Assembly: GCF_900109355.1 (NCBI RefSeq)
Contig: NZ_FOBF01000023.1
Coordinates: 100,445 to 164,444 of the forward strand
Source: Nonomuraea pusilla
Lineage (GTDB): Bacteria; Actinomycetota; Actinomycetes; Streptosporangiales; Streptosporangiaceae
Direction: 5' to 3'
DNA: 64,000 nt
Shown: in pieces, positions 6,946-15,129 of the stretch
How the letters are laid out: each line of letters begins with the position of its first letter
Numbering within the stretch: the stretch's first letter is position 1
Translations under genes and position numbers: made by a program
Notes under the pieces: model-generated
Seen by the model: the letters and a program-made list of their open reading frames with translations, nothing else
Told to the model about the DNA's origin: nothing
Database searches by the model: none

Positions 6946-9819
6946 TCAGCCGAGGGCGGCCCGGGAGCGGGCGACCTGCTCGCGGGCGCGAGCGGACCAG
7001 ACCTGTTCGTTGAGCGGGTCGAGCCGGTCGAGGCAGGCGGTGAAGTGGGCCAGCGCCGCCCGCTCGTCGCCCCGCCACCGGCTGATCTCGCCCAGCGTGT
7101 AGGCGACCAGCGCCTCTCCCCGTGTGTCCCCGGCGTTCACGAACATGTCCGCGCACTGGGCCAGCATTCCGGTGGCGGTGTCGTGGCGGCCCAGTACCGC
7201 CTCGGCCTGGGCCAGCCGGCGCAGCGCCAATCGTTCGCCGTCGCCCCACCGCAACTCGCGGCAGAGGTCGAGGCCGGCCCGGTAGTGGCCGATCGCCTCC
7301 TCGGCGCGGCCCGTCTCGTAGCAGGTGATGCCGAGGGTGCGCAGGAAACGGGCCCGGTGGATGGAGCTTTGGACGGCGGCGTCCTCCTCGACGCGGGCGA
7401 GGGCTCGGCGGCAGGTCGTGCCGGCGGCGTCGTAGCGGCCCAGGTAGAGCTGGACCCCGGCGATCTCGGTCCACGCGGCCAGCAGGCCGTGCCCGTCGCC
7501 CAGCGCGTGGAACCGCTCGGCGGCCAGGGTGGCGGCGGCGAGCGCGGAGCCCAGGTCGGCCTCCAGGGTGGCGGCGACCCCGAGCAGCGCGTACGCGGCG
7601 GCGTGCCCGTCCCCCGCCCGTGAGCAGCGGCCGAGCAGGTCGCGGAACTCGTCCGCGACCGCGCTCGCGCGTCTGCGATCCACCTCGGCGTCGGCGCGCA
7701 CCAGCCGCGCCCGCGTCTCGGCGACGGTGTCGCCCGCCGCGGCGGCGGCCCCGGCGGCCGTCCCCAGCATCCGGACGGCGTCGTCGTGGAAGCCGCGCAC
7801 GATCAGGAACGGCGCCAGCGCGTAGGCGAGCTCGGCCGCCTCCCGGACCAGTCCGGCGCGGGCGGCGGTCTCGGCCACGGCGACGAGCACGCCGCGCTCC
7901 GCCGCCAGCCAGGCGCCGCCCTCCGGGCAGGGCGGCGTCCGGGCTGCGACGCCGGGCGGCGGCGGGGCGAAGGCGAGGGGCAGTTCGCGCGCGGCGTCGG
8001 CGGCACGGGCGCGGGCCTCGGCGGCGACCCGGCGCAGCGCCGCGGTCCGGCTTTCCCCGCTCTCCTCGGCGATGAACAGTTCGGCGGCGAAGCCGCGCAG
8101 CAGGTCGTGCATGCGGTAGCGGGGCCGGGCCGCGGCGTCGGCCTCACCGGCGGTGATCAGGCCGGCGACGGCCAGCTCCTCCAGAGAGCCGTCCACGCGG
8201 TCCGCGCTCGCACCCGCCAGCGCGGCCACCGTCCAGGTCGCCACGCCGTCGGCGGCCACCGCGCCGAGCAGCCGGAACACGCGCCGCGCGGACGCCGACA
8301 GCGTCGCGTGGCTCGCCTCGAACGTGGCGCGGACATCCAGGTGGCCCGCGTGCAGCTCGTTCAGCGCCGGCGCGTCGGCGAGCCGGCGCGCCAGCTCGGC
8401 CAGCGGCCAGGCCGGGCGGGTGACCAGCCGTGCCCCGGCGATGCGCAGGGCGAGCGGCAGCCGCCCGCAGGCACGCAGGATCGCCTCCGCCGACTCCGGG
8501 TCACTCGCCACGCGGCTCGCCCCGGCCACGCCCGCGAGCAGGGCGCGGGCGTCGGCGGGCGGCGGCACGTCCAAGGCGTACGTGATCGCGCCGGGCATGG
8601 CGGGCAGCGGCCCGCGGGAGGTGAGGAGGACCGCCGATCGGGGCGTGCCCGGGATCAGCGGCTGCACCTGGGCCTCGCCGGCCGCGTCGTCCAGCAGCAC
8701 GAGCACCGCGCGGTCGGCGATCCTGGCCCGGTACATCGCCGCCCGCTCCTCCGTGGAGGAGGGCAGGCCGGCGGAGTCCACGCCGAGCGTCCGCAGCAGC
8801 TCCGCGAGCAGGTCGGACGGGTCGCGGGGCGACGCCGACGCGCCGCGCAGCCGGACGAACAGCTGACCGTCGGGATACCGCTCCCGCACCAGGTGCGCGA
8901 CATGCACCGCCAGCGTGCTCTTGCCGACACCGGGCGGCCCCGACACCGTCACGATCGCCGGAGCCGCCCCGGTGCCGTCCAGCGCGGCGACCAGGTCGCG
9001 GGTCTCGGTCTCGCGGCCGACAAAGCCGGCGATGTCGGCGGGGAGCAGGCACGTCCCCGTCCAGGCGGGCTCCCGGACCGTCTCCAGCGCGGGGGAGGGG
9101 ACGGGAGCGTCGTCGAGGACCGCCGCGTGCAGGTCACGTAACTCCTGGCTGGGCTCCACGGCCAGCTCGGAGACGAGGACCGAGCGGGCCCGCCGGTACG
9201 CCTCCAGCGCCTCGGCGCGCCTGCCCGCCCGGTGCAGCGCCAGCATGAGCCGGTGCCACAGGCGTTCGTTCAGCGGGGTGGCCTCCACCAGTGGGACCAG
9301 CTCGCCGACGAGCTCGTCGTACAGGCCGAGCCGCAGGCGAACGTCGATCCAGCCGAGCCGGGCGCTCTCCCGCCGTTCCTCCAGTTCGGCGATGCGCGCC
9401 TGCACCGTCGCGGCCAGCGGCACGTCCTCGGCGGGCCGGCCGCGCCACAGCGCGAGCGCCTGCGCGAACAGCCGGTTCGCCGTGGCGGGTTCCCCGCGCG
9501 CCGCCTCCAGCCGGGCCGCCCGTACGGCCTCCTCGAAGGCGAGCACGTCGAGCCGGTCGGGGCCGAGGCACAGGCGGTAGCCGTGCGGCACGGTCTCGAC
9601 CTCGACGGCGGCGCGGCGCAGCGCGGTCAGGTACGTCTGCAGGTTCGGCAGGGCGGATCGGGGCGGGTCGTCCCACACCGAGGCGATCAGCCGGTCTCTG
9701 GTCAGGACGGTGTTCGGGTGGAGCAGGAAGACGCCGAGCACCGCACGCGCCTTGGCGGCCAGCCGGACGGGCCGCCCCGCGTCGGCGACTCGGACCGGTC
9801 CGAGGATCGCGAAGTCCAC
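6946..9819 (-). CDS. AfsR/SARP-family transcriptional regulator, large form
   Basis: 957 aa. Winged helix (MDFAILGPVRV, with LGVFLLHPNTVLTRDRLI), bacterial transcriptional activator domain to ~245, NB-ARC ATPase with P-loop SGPPGVGKST (~295-305) and VLVLLDDAAGEAQV, winged-helix and long TPR region (~640-957). The GTG start at 9817-9819 follows GGGAGACG. It is divergent from the right peptide/ThiF/M50 operon across only 110 bases, the usual position for a pathway-specific activator, and is probably the first gene of the minus-strand unit with the GH6-kinase and second SARP. It shares architecture with the 2101-4671 gene but is only distantly similar. Confidence 0.92.
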   Translation of the reverse strand: MDFAILGPVRVADAGRPVRLAAKARAVLGVFLLHPNTVLTRDRLIASVWDDPPRSALPNLQTYLTALRRAAVEVETVPHGYRLCLGPDRLDVLAFEEAVRAARLEAARGEPATANRLFAQALALWRGRPAEDVPLAATVQARIAELEERRESARLGWIDVRLRLGLYDELVGELVPLVEATPLNERLWHRLMLALHRAGRRAEALEAYRRARSVLVSELAVEPSQELRDLHAAVLDDAPVPSPALETVREPAWTGTCLLPADIAGFVGRETETRDLVAALDGTGAAPAIVTVSGPPGVGKSTLAVHVAHLVRERYPDGQLFVRLRGASASPRDPSDLLAELLRTLGVDSAGLPSSTEERAAMYRARIADRAVLVLLDDAAGEAQVQPLIPGTPRSAVLLTSRGPLPAMPGAITYALDVPPPADARALLAGVAGASRVASDPESAEAILRACGRLPLALRIAGARLVTRPAWPLAELARRLADAPALNELHAGHLDVRATFEASHATLSASARRVFRLLGAVAADGVATWTVAALAGASADRVDGSLEELAVAGLITAGEADAAARPRYRMHDLLRGFAAELFIAEESGESRTAALRRVAAEARARAADAARELPLAFAPPPPGVAARTPPCPEGGAWLAAERGVLVAVAETAARAGLVREAAELAYALAPFLIVRGFHDDAVRMLGTAAGAAAAAGDTVAETRARLVRADAEVDRRRASAVADEFRDLLGRCSRAGDGHAAAYALLGVAATLEADLGSALAAATLAAERFHALGDGHGLLAAWTEIAGVQLYLGRYDAAGTTCRRALARVEEDAAVQSSIHRARFLRTLGITCYETGRAEEAIGHYRAGLDLCRELRWGDGERLALRRLAQAEAVLGRHDTATGMLAQCADMFVNAGDTRGEALVAYTLGEISRWRGDERAALAHFTACLDRLDPLNEQVWSARAREQVARSRAALG

Positions 9820-9929
9820 CTTCGTCTCCCGGCACGATCAGCGGTTCGGTCCTTCTATGGCGACCATATGCGGTTTCTGTGGGCCGAAGGAGGAAGTTGA
9901 TCGAGGACATCGGAAAGGAGGTGGACGAG

Positions 9930-9986
9930 GTGAAGATCGAGGTTCGCAAGGTCGAGGCCGTCAAGGCGACCCAGTTCATGACCTGA
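9930..9986 (+). CDS. Putative RiPP-like precursor peptide, 18 aa
   Basis: The peptide is MKIEVRKVEAVKATQFMT. The GTG start at 9930 was chosen because a near-perfect ribosome-binding site AAAGGAGGTG lies at the ideal distance; upstream in-frame starts (GTG 9921, TTG 9897) have poorer spacing. It is related to the left peptide (636-719) through K-[LI]-E-V and R-K-[LV]-E-x-[IV]-x-x-T. A 13-bp-stem hairpin follows, then a ThiF-like enzyme and an M50-like protease with no other gene between. I infer that it is the modified substrate. The family is not one I recognise. A longer 29-aa form from TTG 9897 cannot be excluded. Confidence 0.72.
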   Translation: MKIEVRKVEAVKATQFMT

Positions 9987-10003
9987 GGCACCGCCTCTCA
10001 GCT

Positions 10004-10034
10004 GGTCGGGAGGCGGTCCGGCCGCCTCCCGACC
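10004..10034 (+). terminator. Strong hairpin between peptide gene and ThiF-like gene
   Basis: GGTCGGGAGGCGG pairs perfectly with CCGCCTCCCGACC around a TCCGG loop. It lies 17 bases after the peptide stop and about 30 bases before the ThiF start, with no U-run. It probably attenuates or stabilises the transcript so that the peptide message exceeds the enzyme message. Confidence 0.7.
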
Positions 10035-10066
10035 GACTCCGTCCCGACGAGCGATGCGGATGAGCG

Positions 10067-11155
10067 ATGCAGGTGATGTTGAAGGAGTGCGCCTGGGAAT
10101 CCCTCGGCGACGAACTGGTGGTGGTCCACGATCCGCGCGAGGCGTACACGCTGGCTGATCCGGACGGCCGGATCGCGGCGCTCCTCGACGAGCTGGCCAG
10201 GGGGCCGGCCACGGCGGAGGAGTTGAGCTCGGCGTTGACCGCGCGGGGCGTCGCCGTCACGGGGGACGACGTCCGCGCCGGGCTCTCCGGGCTCGACTCC
10301 CTCGGTCTGATCGAGGACGCCGCCGGACGCCTGCTGGGCGACCCGGACGCCGACGAGCGGCACTTCTCCAACCTGACGTTCTTCGGGGTCTTCGCCCGGC
10401 TGGGCAGGTCGCGAGCGGAGTTCGTCCGGCGGCTGCGCGACTCGCACGTCCTCGTGCTCGGCGCGGGCGGCGGCGGCTCGTCCCTCGTGCAGTGCCTGGC
10501 CGGGCTCGGCGTCGGCGCGCTGACGCTGGTGGATCGCGATGACATCGCTCCACGCAACTTCGCCCGCCAGTTCCTCTACCGGCACGCCGACATCGGCCGC
10601 TCGAAGGTGGAACGCGCCGCCGAGTGGGTGCGCGAGTACGACCCGGGCATCGCGGTCCGCGCCGTGGACCGGTGGATCTCGGGCCCGGACGACCTCAAGG
10701 ACCTGACCGGTGACGTCCATGTGATCGCCGGCGGCCTCGACGGCGCGCCCGACGCGAACCTGTGGGTGAACGAGGCGGCGCTGCGCGCGGGCGTCCCGCT
10801 GGTCGCCGGCGGGATGACTCGTACCCAGCTCATCTACTTCTCGGTGGACCCGGGCAGGAGCGCCTGCCTGCGCTGCGACGAGTCCGACCTGCCCCGCCCG
10901 GACGAACGCACGACCGCGGCGGTCGCGCAGCGGCTCACCCGCGGGCTGCGGCTCGCCAACGGCCTCACCGGGCCGATGGCGATGCAGGTCGGGTCGCTGG
11001 TCGCCTACGAGGTGATGCGCTACCTGACCGGCGTCGAGCCTCCGCGCGCGGCCGGGGCCCGGGTCGTCCTGGACCTGCTGAACGGGCTCGTCCCGGTGTG
11101 GCAGCCGTTCCCGCGCGACCCCGGCTGCCCGGCATGCGCGCTGGCCCGGCGGTGA
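10067..11155 (+). CDS. PqqD-like/ThiF (E1-like) adenylating enzyme
   Basis: 362 aa. Residues ~1-90 form a PqqD-like/winged-helix region (ELVVVHDPREAYTLADPDG, then two helices ending LGLIED). Residues ~120-360 are an E1/ThiF domain: GAGGGGSS nucleotide loop (132-139), VDRDDIAPRNFARQF (155-169) with the acidic and arginine residues used for ATP, and two zinc-binding pairs, CLRC (267-270) and CPAC (354-357). MccB of microcin C has this two-part design and adenylates a very short peptide, so acting on the 18-aa peptide upstream is plausible. MccA must end in Asn and this peptide ends in Thr, so the chemistry would differ. The next gene starts four bases after the stop. Confidence 0.88.
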   Translation: MQVMLKECAWESLGDELVVVHDPREAYTLADPDGRIAALLDELARGPATAEELSSALTARGVAVTGDDVRAGLSGLDSLGLIEDAAGRLLGDPDADERHFSNLTFFGVFARLGRSRAEFVRRLRDSHVLVLGAGGGGSSLVQCLAGLGVGALTLVDRDDIAPRNFARQFLYRHADIGRSKVERAAEWVREYDPGIAVRAVDRWISGPDDLKDLTGDVHVIAGGLDGAPDANLWVNEAALRAGVPLVAGGMTRTQLIYFSVDPGRSACLRCDESDLPRPDERTTAAVAQRLTRGLRLANGLTGPMAMQVGSLVAYEVMRYLTGVEPPRAAGARVVLDLLNGLVPVWQPFPRDPGCPACALARR

Positions 11156-11159
11156 CCCG

Positions 11160-12353
11160 ATGAGCGGCAGGGTTCCGCTGCGCCCGCTCACGGTGGTCGA
11201 GGAGGGCGATGAGGTCCTGGTCGGCGACCCTGCCACCGGCACCTTCGTGGCCATGCCGGCCGTCGGCGGAGTGGTGATCTCGGCGTTGCTGCGGGGCGCG
11301 ACCGAGGAGGAGGCCGCAGCCGAGGCCGAGTCGTTCGCCGGCGAGCCCGTGGACCTGCCGTCGTTCGTGGCGACCCTCGCCGAACTGGGCTTCGTCGACG
11401 ATCAGCCGGAGCGGGAACGCCGGGCCGCGCGCACCGCGCCGATCCAGATGCGGCGCTGGATGGCGGGGGTGAGCCGGCGCCTGGCCCGCCCGTTCTTCGG
11501 GCGGGTGGCCTGGGCGTGCTACGCCGCCCTCGCCCTTCTCTGCCTGGCCGTCTTCGCCGCCTCGCCGTCGCTGTTCCCGAACCCGGCCCGGGACGCGTTC
11601 CTGCTCGACGACGTCGGGCTGAGCGCCCTGCTGCTCATGCCGTTCGTCCTGGTCTCGACCGCTCTGCATGAGTGCGGGCACTGGCTGGCAGCGCGCGCGA
11701 TCGGCGTCAGGTCGCGTTTCGGGGTGGACCGGCGGATGATGCTGCTCGTCCTGGAGACCGACCTCTCCCAGGTGTGGACGGTGCCGCGGCACCGCCGCTA
11801 CGGGCCGCTGCTCGGCGGGATGGCGGTGGACGTGGTGGTGCTCAGCCTGCTGCTGGGCGCCCGTCTGCTGATCAGGCAAGGGGTGTGGTCGCCGGCTCCC
11901 GTGGTGGACGCGACGCTCGCGCTGTGGGTGTTCGTGAAGGTGGCGGGCCTGCTGTGGCAGTGCATGGTCTTCCTGCGCACCGACCTGTACGCGGTGCTGG
12001 TCAACGCGCTCGGCTGCCGCGACCTGTGGCGGGTCAAGACGCTGCTGCTGCGGCGGGCGTTCGGCAGGCTCACCCCCGCGCAGGCGGCGGAGCTGGACGC
12101 GGCCGCGCCCGCCGACGTACGGGCCGGGCGGTGGTTCCGGTGGTTGTGGCTGGCCGGATTCGCCGGGGTGCTGGCCTGGTTCGTCTTCTTCGTGGTGCCG
12201 GTCGCGGTCGCCGTGCTGGCGTGGACGGCCGACGGGCTCCTGCTCGGGCCGTTCAGGCCGCAGTTCTGGTACGCGCTGCTGTGCGCCGCCCTGCTGCTCG
12301 GCCCGTACGTCCTGGCCGTCTCCCTGGCCGTCCGGGAGTACGCGCGGCGGTAG
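11160..12353 (+). CDS. PqqD-domain M50-like membrane zinc metalloprotease
   Basis: 397 aa. The first ~80 residues are PqqD-like (PLTVVEEGDEVLVGDPATGTFVAMP). Several membrane helices follow (~115-135, 150-170, 215-240, 250-270, 325-350, 370-392). The first part of the zinc site, HECGH, is at 170-174 within a membrane helix, as in site-2-type and YydH-like 'peptide zinc metalloprotease' proteins of RiPP loci. A later LRTDLYAVLVNALG segment probably supplies the third ligand (Asp). It is translated four bases after the ThiF gene, so it is almost certainly co-expressed. Likely job: cleaving and/or exporting the modified peptide (inference). It is convergent with the response-regulator gene, 19 bases away. 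Confidence 0.87.
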   Translation: MSGRVPLRPLTVVEEGDEVLVGDPATGTFVAMPAVGGVVISALLRGATEEEAAAEAESFAGEPVDLPSFVATLAELGFVDDQPERERRAARTAPIQMRRWMAGVSRRLARPFFGRVAWACYAALALLCLAVFAASPSLFPNPARDAFLLDDVGLSALLLMPFVLVSTALHECGHWLAARAIGVRSRFGVDRRMMLLVLETDLSQVWTVPRHRRYGPLLGGMAVDVVVLSLLLGARLLIRQGVWSPAPVVDATLALWVFVKVAGLLWQCMVFLRTDLYAVLVNALGCRDLWRVKTLLLRRAFGRLTPAQAAELDAAAPADVRAGRWFRWLWLAGFAGVLAWFVFFVVPVAVAVLAWTADGLLLGPFRPQFWYALLCAALLLGPYVLAVSLAVREYARR

Positions 12354-12372
12354 GCCACGGGAGACGGTTCGA

Positions 12373-13062
12373 TCAGGCGAGGCCGGACCGTCGTTTCTGC
12401 GGATCCGGGGAGACGGGCCCCGCCTCCAGGTAGGCGAGGACGGCCATGACGCGGCGGTTGTGGTCGTCGGAGGGCGGGAGGCCGAGCTTGGCGAAGATGT
12501 TGTTGGTGTGCTTGCCGATCGCCTTGTCGGTGACGCCGAAGCGGGCTGCGATCGCCAGGTTGGACAGGCCCTCCGCCATCAGCGCGAGGACCTCGCGCTC
12601 CCTGGTGGTGAGCTCCGCCAGGGGTTCGTCCCTCGACCGGCGGGTCAGGAGCTGGGAGATCACCTCCGCGTCCATGGCGGTGCCGCCGTCGGCGACCCTG
12701 CGCACCGACTCGACGAACTCCGCCACGTCGCCGATGCGGTCCTTCAGGAGGTACCCGATGCCGCCCGACCGGTCGGAGAGGAGCTCGCGGGCGTAGAGCT
12801 GCTCGACGTACTGCGAGAGGATCAGCACCGGGAGCCCCGGCCGGCGCCGCCGGGCCTCCAGGGCGGTGCGCAGGCCCTCGTCGGTATAGGTGGGCGGGAG
12901 CCGCACGTCGATGACGGCCACGTCGGGGGTCTGCTCCATCAGGGCGGTCAGGAGCATGGGGGCGTTGTCCACCGCTTCGACCACCTCGAAGCCGTGCGCC
13001 GACAGCAGCCGGATCAGGCCGTCGCGAAGCAGGGCGAGATCCTCGGCGATCACAACGCGCAC
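12373..13062 (-). CDS. NarL/LuxR-type response regulator
   Basis: 229 aa. An N-terminal receiver domain (VRVVIAEDLALLRDG; phospho-acceptor Asp in VAVIDVRLPP; Lys in LLKDR) is followed by a C-terminal LuxR helix-turn-helix (LTTREREVLALMAEGLSNLAIA, KHTNNIFAKLGL). The GTG start at 13060-13062 has GGAGCTGCC in front and overlaps the end of the sensor kinase gene by 13 bases. It forms a two-component system with that kinase and probably controls the divergent ABC transporter at 14236. Confidence 0.92.
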   Translation of the reverse strand: MRVVIAEDLALLRDGLIRLLSAHGFEVVEAVDNAPMLLTALMEQTPDVAVIDVRLPPTYTDEGLRTALEARRRRPGLPVLILSQYVEQLYARELLSDRSGGIGYLLKDRIGDVAEFVESVRRVADGGTAMDAEVISQLLTRRSRDEPLAELTTREREVLALMAEGLSNLAIAARFGVTDKAIGKHTNNIFAKLGLPPSDDHNRRVMAVLAYLEAGPVSPDPQKRRSGLA

Positions 13063-14105
13063 GGCAGCTCCATGGTGAGAACGGTCGGGCCGCCCGGTGG
13101 GCTCTGCACGGTCAGCGTGCCGTCGAACGCGGACAGGCGTTCCGCGATGCCGCGCAGGCCGGTGCCCGCCGCCCGGTCCGCGCCGCCGCGCCCGTCGTCG
13201 CCGACGACCAGGCGGATGCCGTGGCCGGTGCTGCGCAACCGCACCCAGGCCCGGGTGGCCTGGCTGTGCTTGGTGACGTTCGACATGGCCTCGACGGCGG
13301 CGAAGTAGAGCGCGGACTCGACCGGCGGCTCGGGGCGGCCGGTCAGGACGAGGTCGGTGGTGACCGGGACGGGGCACAGCAGGGCGGCCGCCTCGATCGC
13401 GCCAGCGAGGCCGCGGTCGGCGAGCACGGGCGGGTGGATGCCGCGCACCAGGTCGCGCAGGTCGGCGAGGGCCTGACCGGCCGACTCCCACGCCTCCTCG
13501 ATCAGCTTGCGGGCCTGCTCGGGGTCGTCGGCGCTCCTGGCCAGGCCGAGGTTCATCCGCACCGCGATGAGCCTGGCCTGGGCTCCGTCGTGCAGGTCGC
13601 GCTCGATCCGGCGCAGCTCGGCCGCCCGCGCGTCGACGGCGGCGGCCCTGGAGGCGGTCAGCTCCCGCACCCGCTGGGCCAGCGAACCGCCGTCGCCGAG
13701 GAGCAGCTCGGCGAGCCGGGCCTCGGCGAGTCCCATGAGCGCGGCGATGGCCAGGGCGAGGGCCGAGAGGGTGAGCAGTGCCAGGCTGAGCGTCAAGGTC
13801 ACGCTGGGGCTGTTCCTCATGGGCTGCAGGCGGAAGAGGACGCCCACGGTGTTCGTCACCACAACGAACACCGCCACCAGGAGGGCAGGGCCGACGACGG
13901 CGTTGATCGCCAGCCAGGCCGGCACGCGCGGGCCGGGCGCACGCGCGGGGACGGTCCGGCCCAGGGCCGCTCCCGCCCACGCTCGCTGCAGTGAGACGAG
14001 AGCGGCGCGGATGCCCGGCACCCAGGCGAGGAGCACGGCCACACCCAGGATCGCGTTCAGCGGCACCCCGGCTGCCGCGATCAACCCCCTTCTGACAGTG
14101 CTCAC
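13050..14105 (-). CDS. DesK/NarX-type sensor histidine kinase
   Basis: 351 aa. Hydrophobic N-terminal segments (~5-35, 65-90, 105-125) suggest 3-4 membrane helices and no large extracellular sensor. The HisKA_3 box is ERDLHDGAQARLIAVRMNL (phospho-His in DLHDG) and the C-terminal HATPase has EAMSNVTKHS, DDGRGG and GTGLRGI. The GTG start at 14103-14105 follows GGTGGG. The partner regulator overlaps its 3' end. Such intramembrane-sensing kinases paired with ABC exporters often respond to membrane-active peptides; that link is inference. Confidence 0.9.
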   Translation of the reverse strand: MSTVRRGLIAAAGVPLNAILGVAVLLAWVPGIRAALVSLQRAWAGAALGRTVPARAPGPRVPAWLAINAVVGPALLVAVFVVVTNTVGVLFRLQPMRNSPSVTLTLSLALLTLSALALAIAALMGLAEARLAELLLGDGGSLAQRVRELTASRAAAVDARAAELRRIERDLHDGAQARLIAVRMNLGLARSADDPEQARKLIEEAWESAGQALADLRDLVRGIHPPVLADRGLAGAIEAAALLCPVPVTTDLVLTGRPEPPVESALYFAAVEAMSNVTKHSQATRAWVRLRSTGHGIRLVVGDDGRGGADRAAGTGLRGIAERLSAFDGTLTVQSPPGGPTVLTMELPCAL

Positions 14106-14235
14106 CCCACCAGTCTGCCCTGTGACCACCGGCCGCACGGTAGGCCCAGCCCTACCGTCGAGGGCGGGAAATCCCACCTCGCCCGGTGGGCGTGGGCGGA
14201 TGGAGGAGGAGAGCGCACGCGGCGAGGCTGGACCC

Positions 14236-15129
14236 GTGATCGAAGTCAACGAGCTCACGGTCAGGTACGGTGACGCCACCGCGGTGGACGAGCTCACCTT
14301 CGCTGCGAAACCCGGCCAGGTGACCGGTTTCCTCGGCCCCAACGGCGCCGGGAAGTCCACCACGATGCGAGCGATCCTCGGCCTTGAGGCCCCGCAGGCC
14401 GGCACCGCCCTGGTCGCCGGGCGGCCCTACGCCTCGCTCAAGCGCCCGCTGCTCACGCTGGGGGCGCTGCTGGACGCGGGAGCCGTGCACGGTGGCCGCA
14501 CCGCGCGGGCGCACGTGGCGTGCGTGGCTCGCAGCAACGGCATCGGCCTGGCCCGCGTGGACGAGGTGCTCGACCGGGTGGGGCTGACGTCCGCGGCCGG
14601 CAAGCGGATCGCGACGTTCTCCCTGGGCATGAGGCAGCGGCTCGGGATCGCGGTGGCGCTGCTGGGCGACCCGGAGGCGCTGATGTTCGACGAACCGGTC
14701 AACGGGCTGGACCCGGAGGGCGTGCGGTGGATCCGCGAGCTGATGCGCGCGCTGGCCGCGGAGGGCCGCGCGGTGCTCGTCTCCAGCCACCTGATGGCGG
14801 AGGTGGCCGTGACGGCCGACCACGTCGTGGTGGTCGGGAGCGGGCGCCTGATCGCCGACACGCCCATGGCGGCGCTCGCCGCGCGCTACCGGCGCGACGT
14901 GCTCGTCCGCGCCGCCGACCCGGCGGCGCTGGCGACGGTCCTGCAGGCCCACGGGGGCGTCGTGCGGGCGGAGGACGGGCTGGCGGTGACCGGGCTGGAG
15001 GCCAGGCGCATCGGCGAACTGGCCTTCGCCCACGGCATCGCGCTCTACGAGCTCACACCGCGCGAGGCCTCCCTGGAGGAGGCGTTCATGGAGCTGACCG
15101 ACGGCAGCAGGGAGTACGTGGCACGATGA
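14236..15129 (+). CDS. ABC transporter ATP-binding protein
   Basis: 297 aa. Walker A GPNGAGKST, Q-loop position around LGALLD, signature FSLGMRQRLG (LSGGQ variant with SLGMR), Walker B LMFDEP and H-loop SSHLM are all present, as in DRA-type antibiotic or lantibiotic exporters. The GTG at 14236 is preferred over an ATG at 14200 because GAGG lies 8 bases upstream and the N-terminus then matches the family. Its stop overlaps the permease start (ATGA), so the two are translationally coupled. It is divergent from the two-component genes across 130 bases. Confidence 0.92.
   Translation: MIEVNELTVRYGDATAVDELTFAAKPGQVTGFLGPNGAGKSTTMRAILGLEAPQAGTALVAGRPYASLKRPLLTLGALLDAGAVHGGRTARAHVACVARSNGIGLARVDEVLDRVGLTSAAGKRIATFSLGMRQRLGIAVALLGDPEALMFDEPVNGLDPEGVRWIRELMRALAAEGRAVLVSSHLMAEVAVTADHVVVVGSGRLIADTPMAALAARYRRDVLVRAADPAALATVLQAHGGVVRAEDGLAVTGLEARRIGELAFAHGIALYELTPREASLEEAFMELTDGSREYVAR

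Noticed and set aside
9897..9986. 29-aa version of the right-hand precursor starting at TTG 9897
   Set aside because: The ribosome-binding site upstream of TTG is only three bases away, whereas GTG 9930 has an ideal AAAGGAGGTG at correct spacing. The longer form is still possible.
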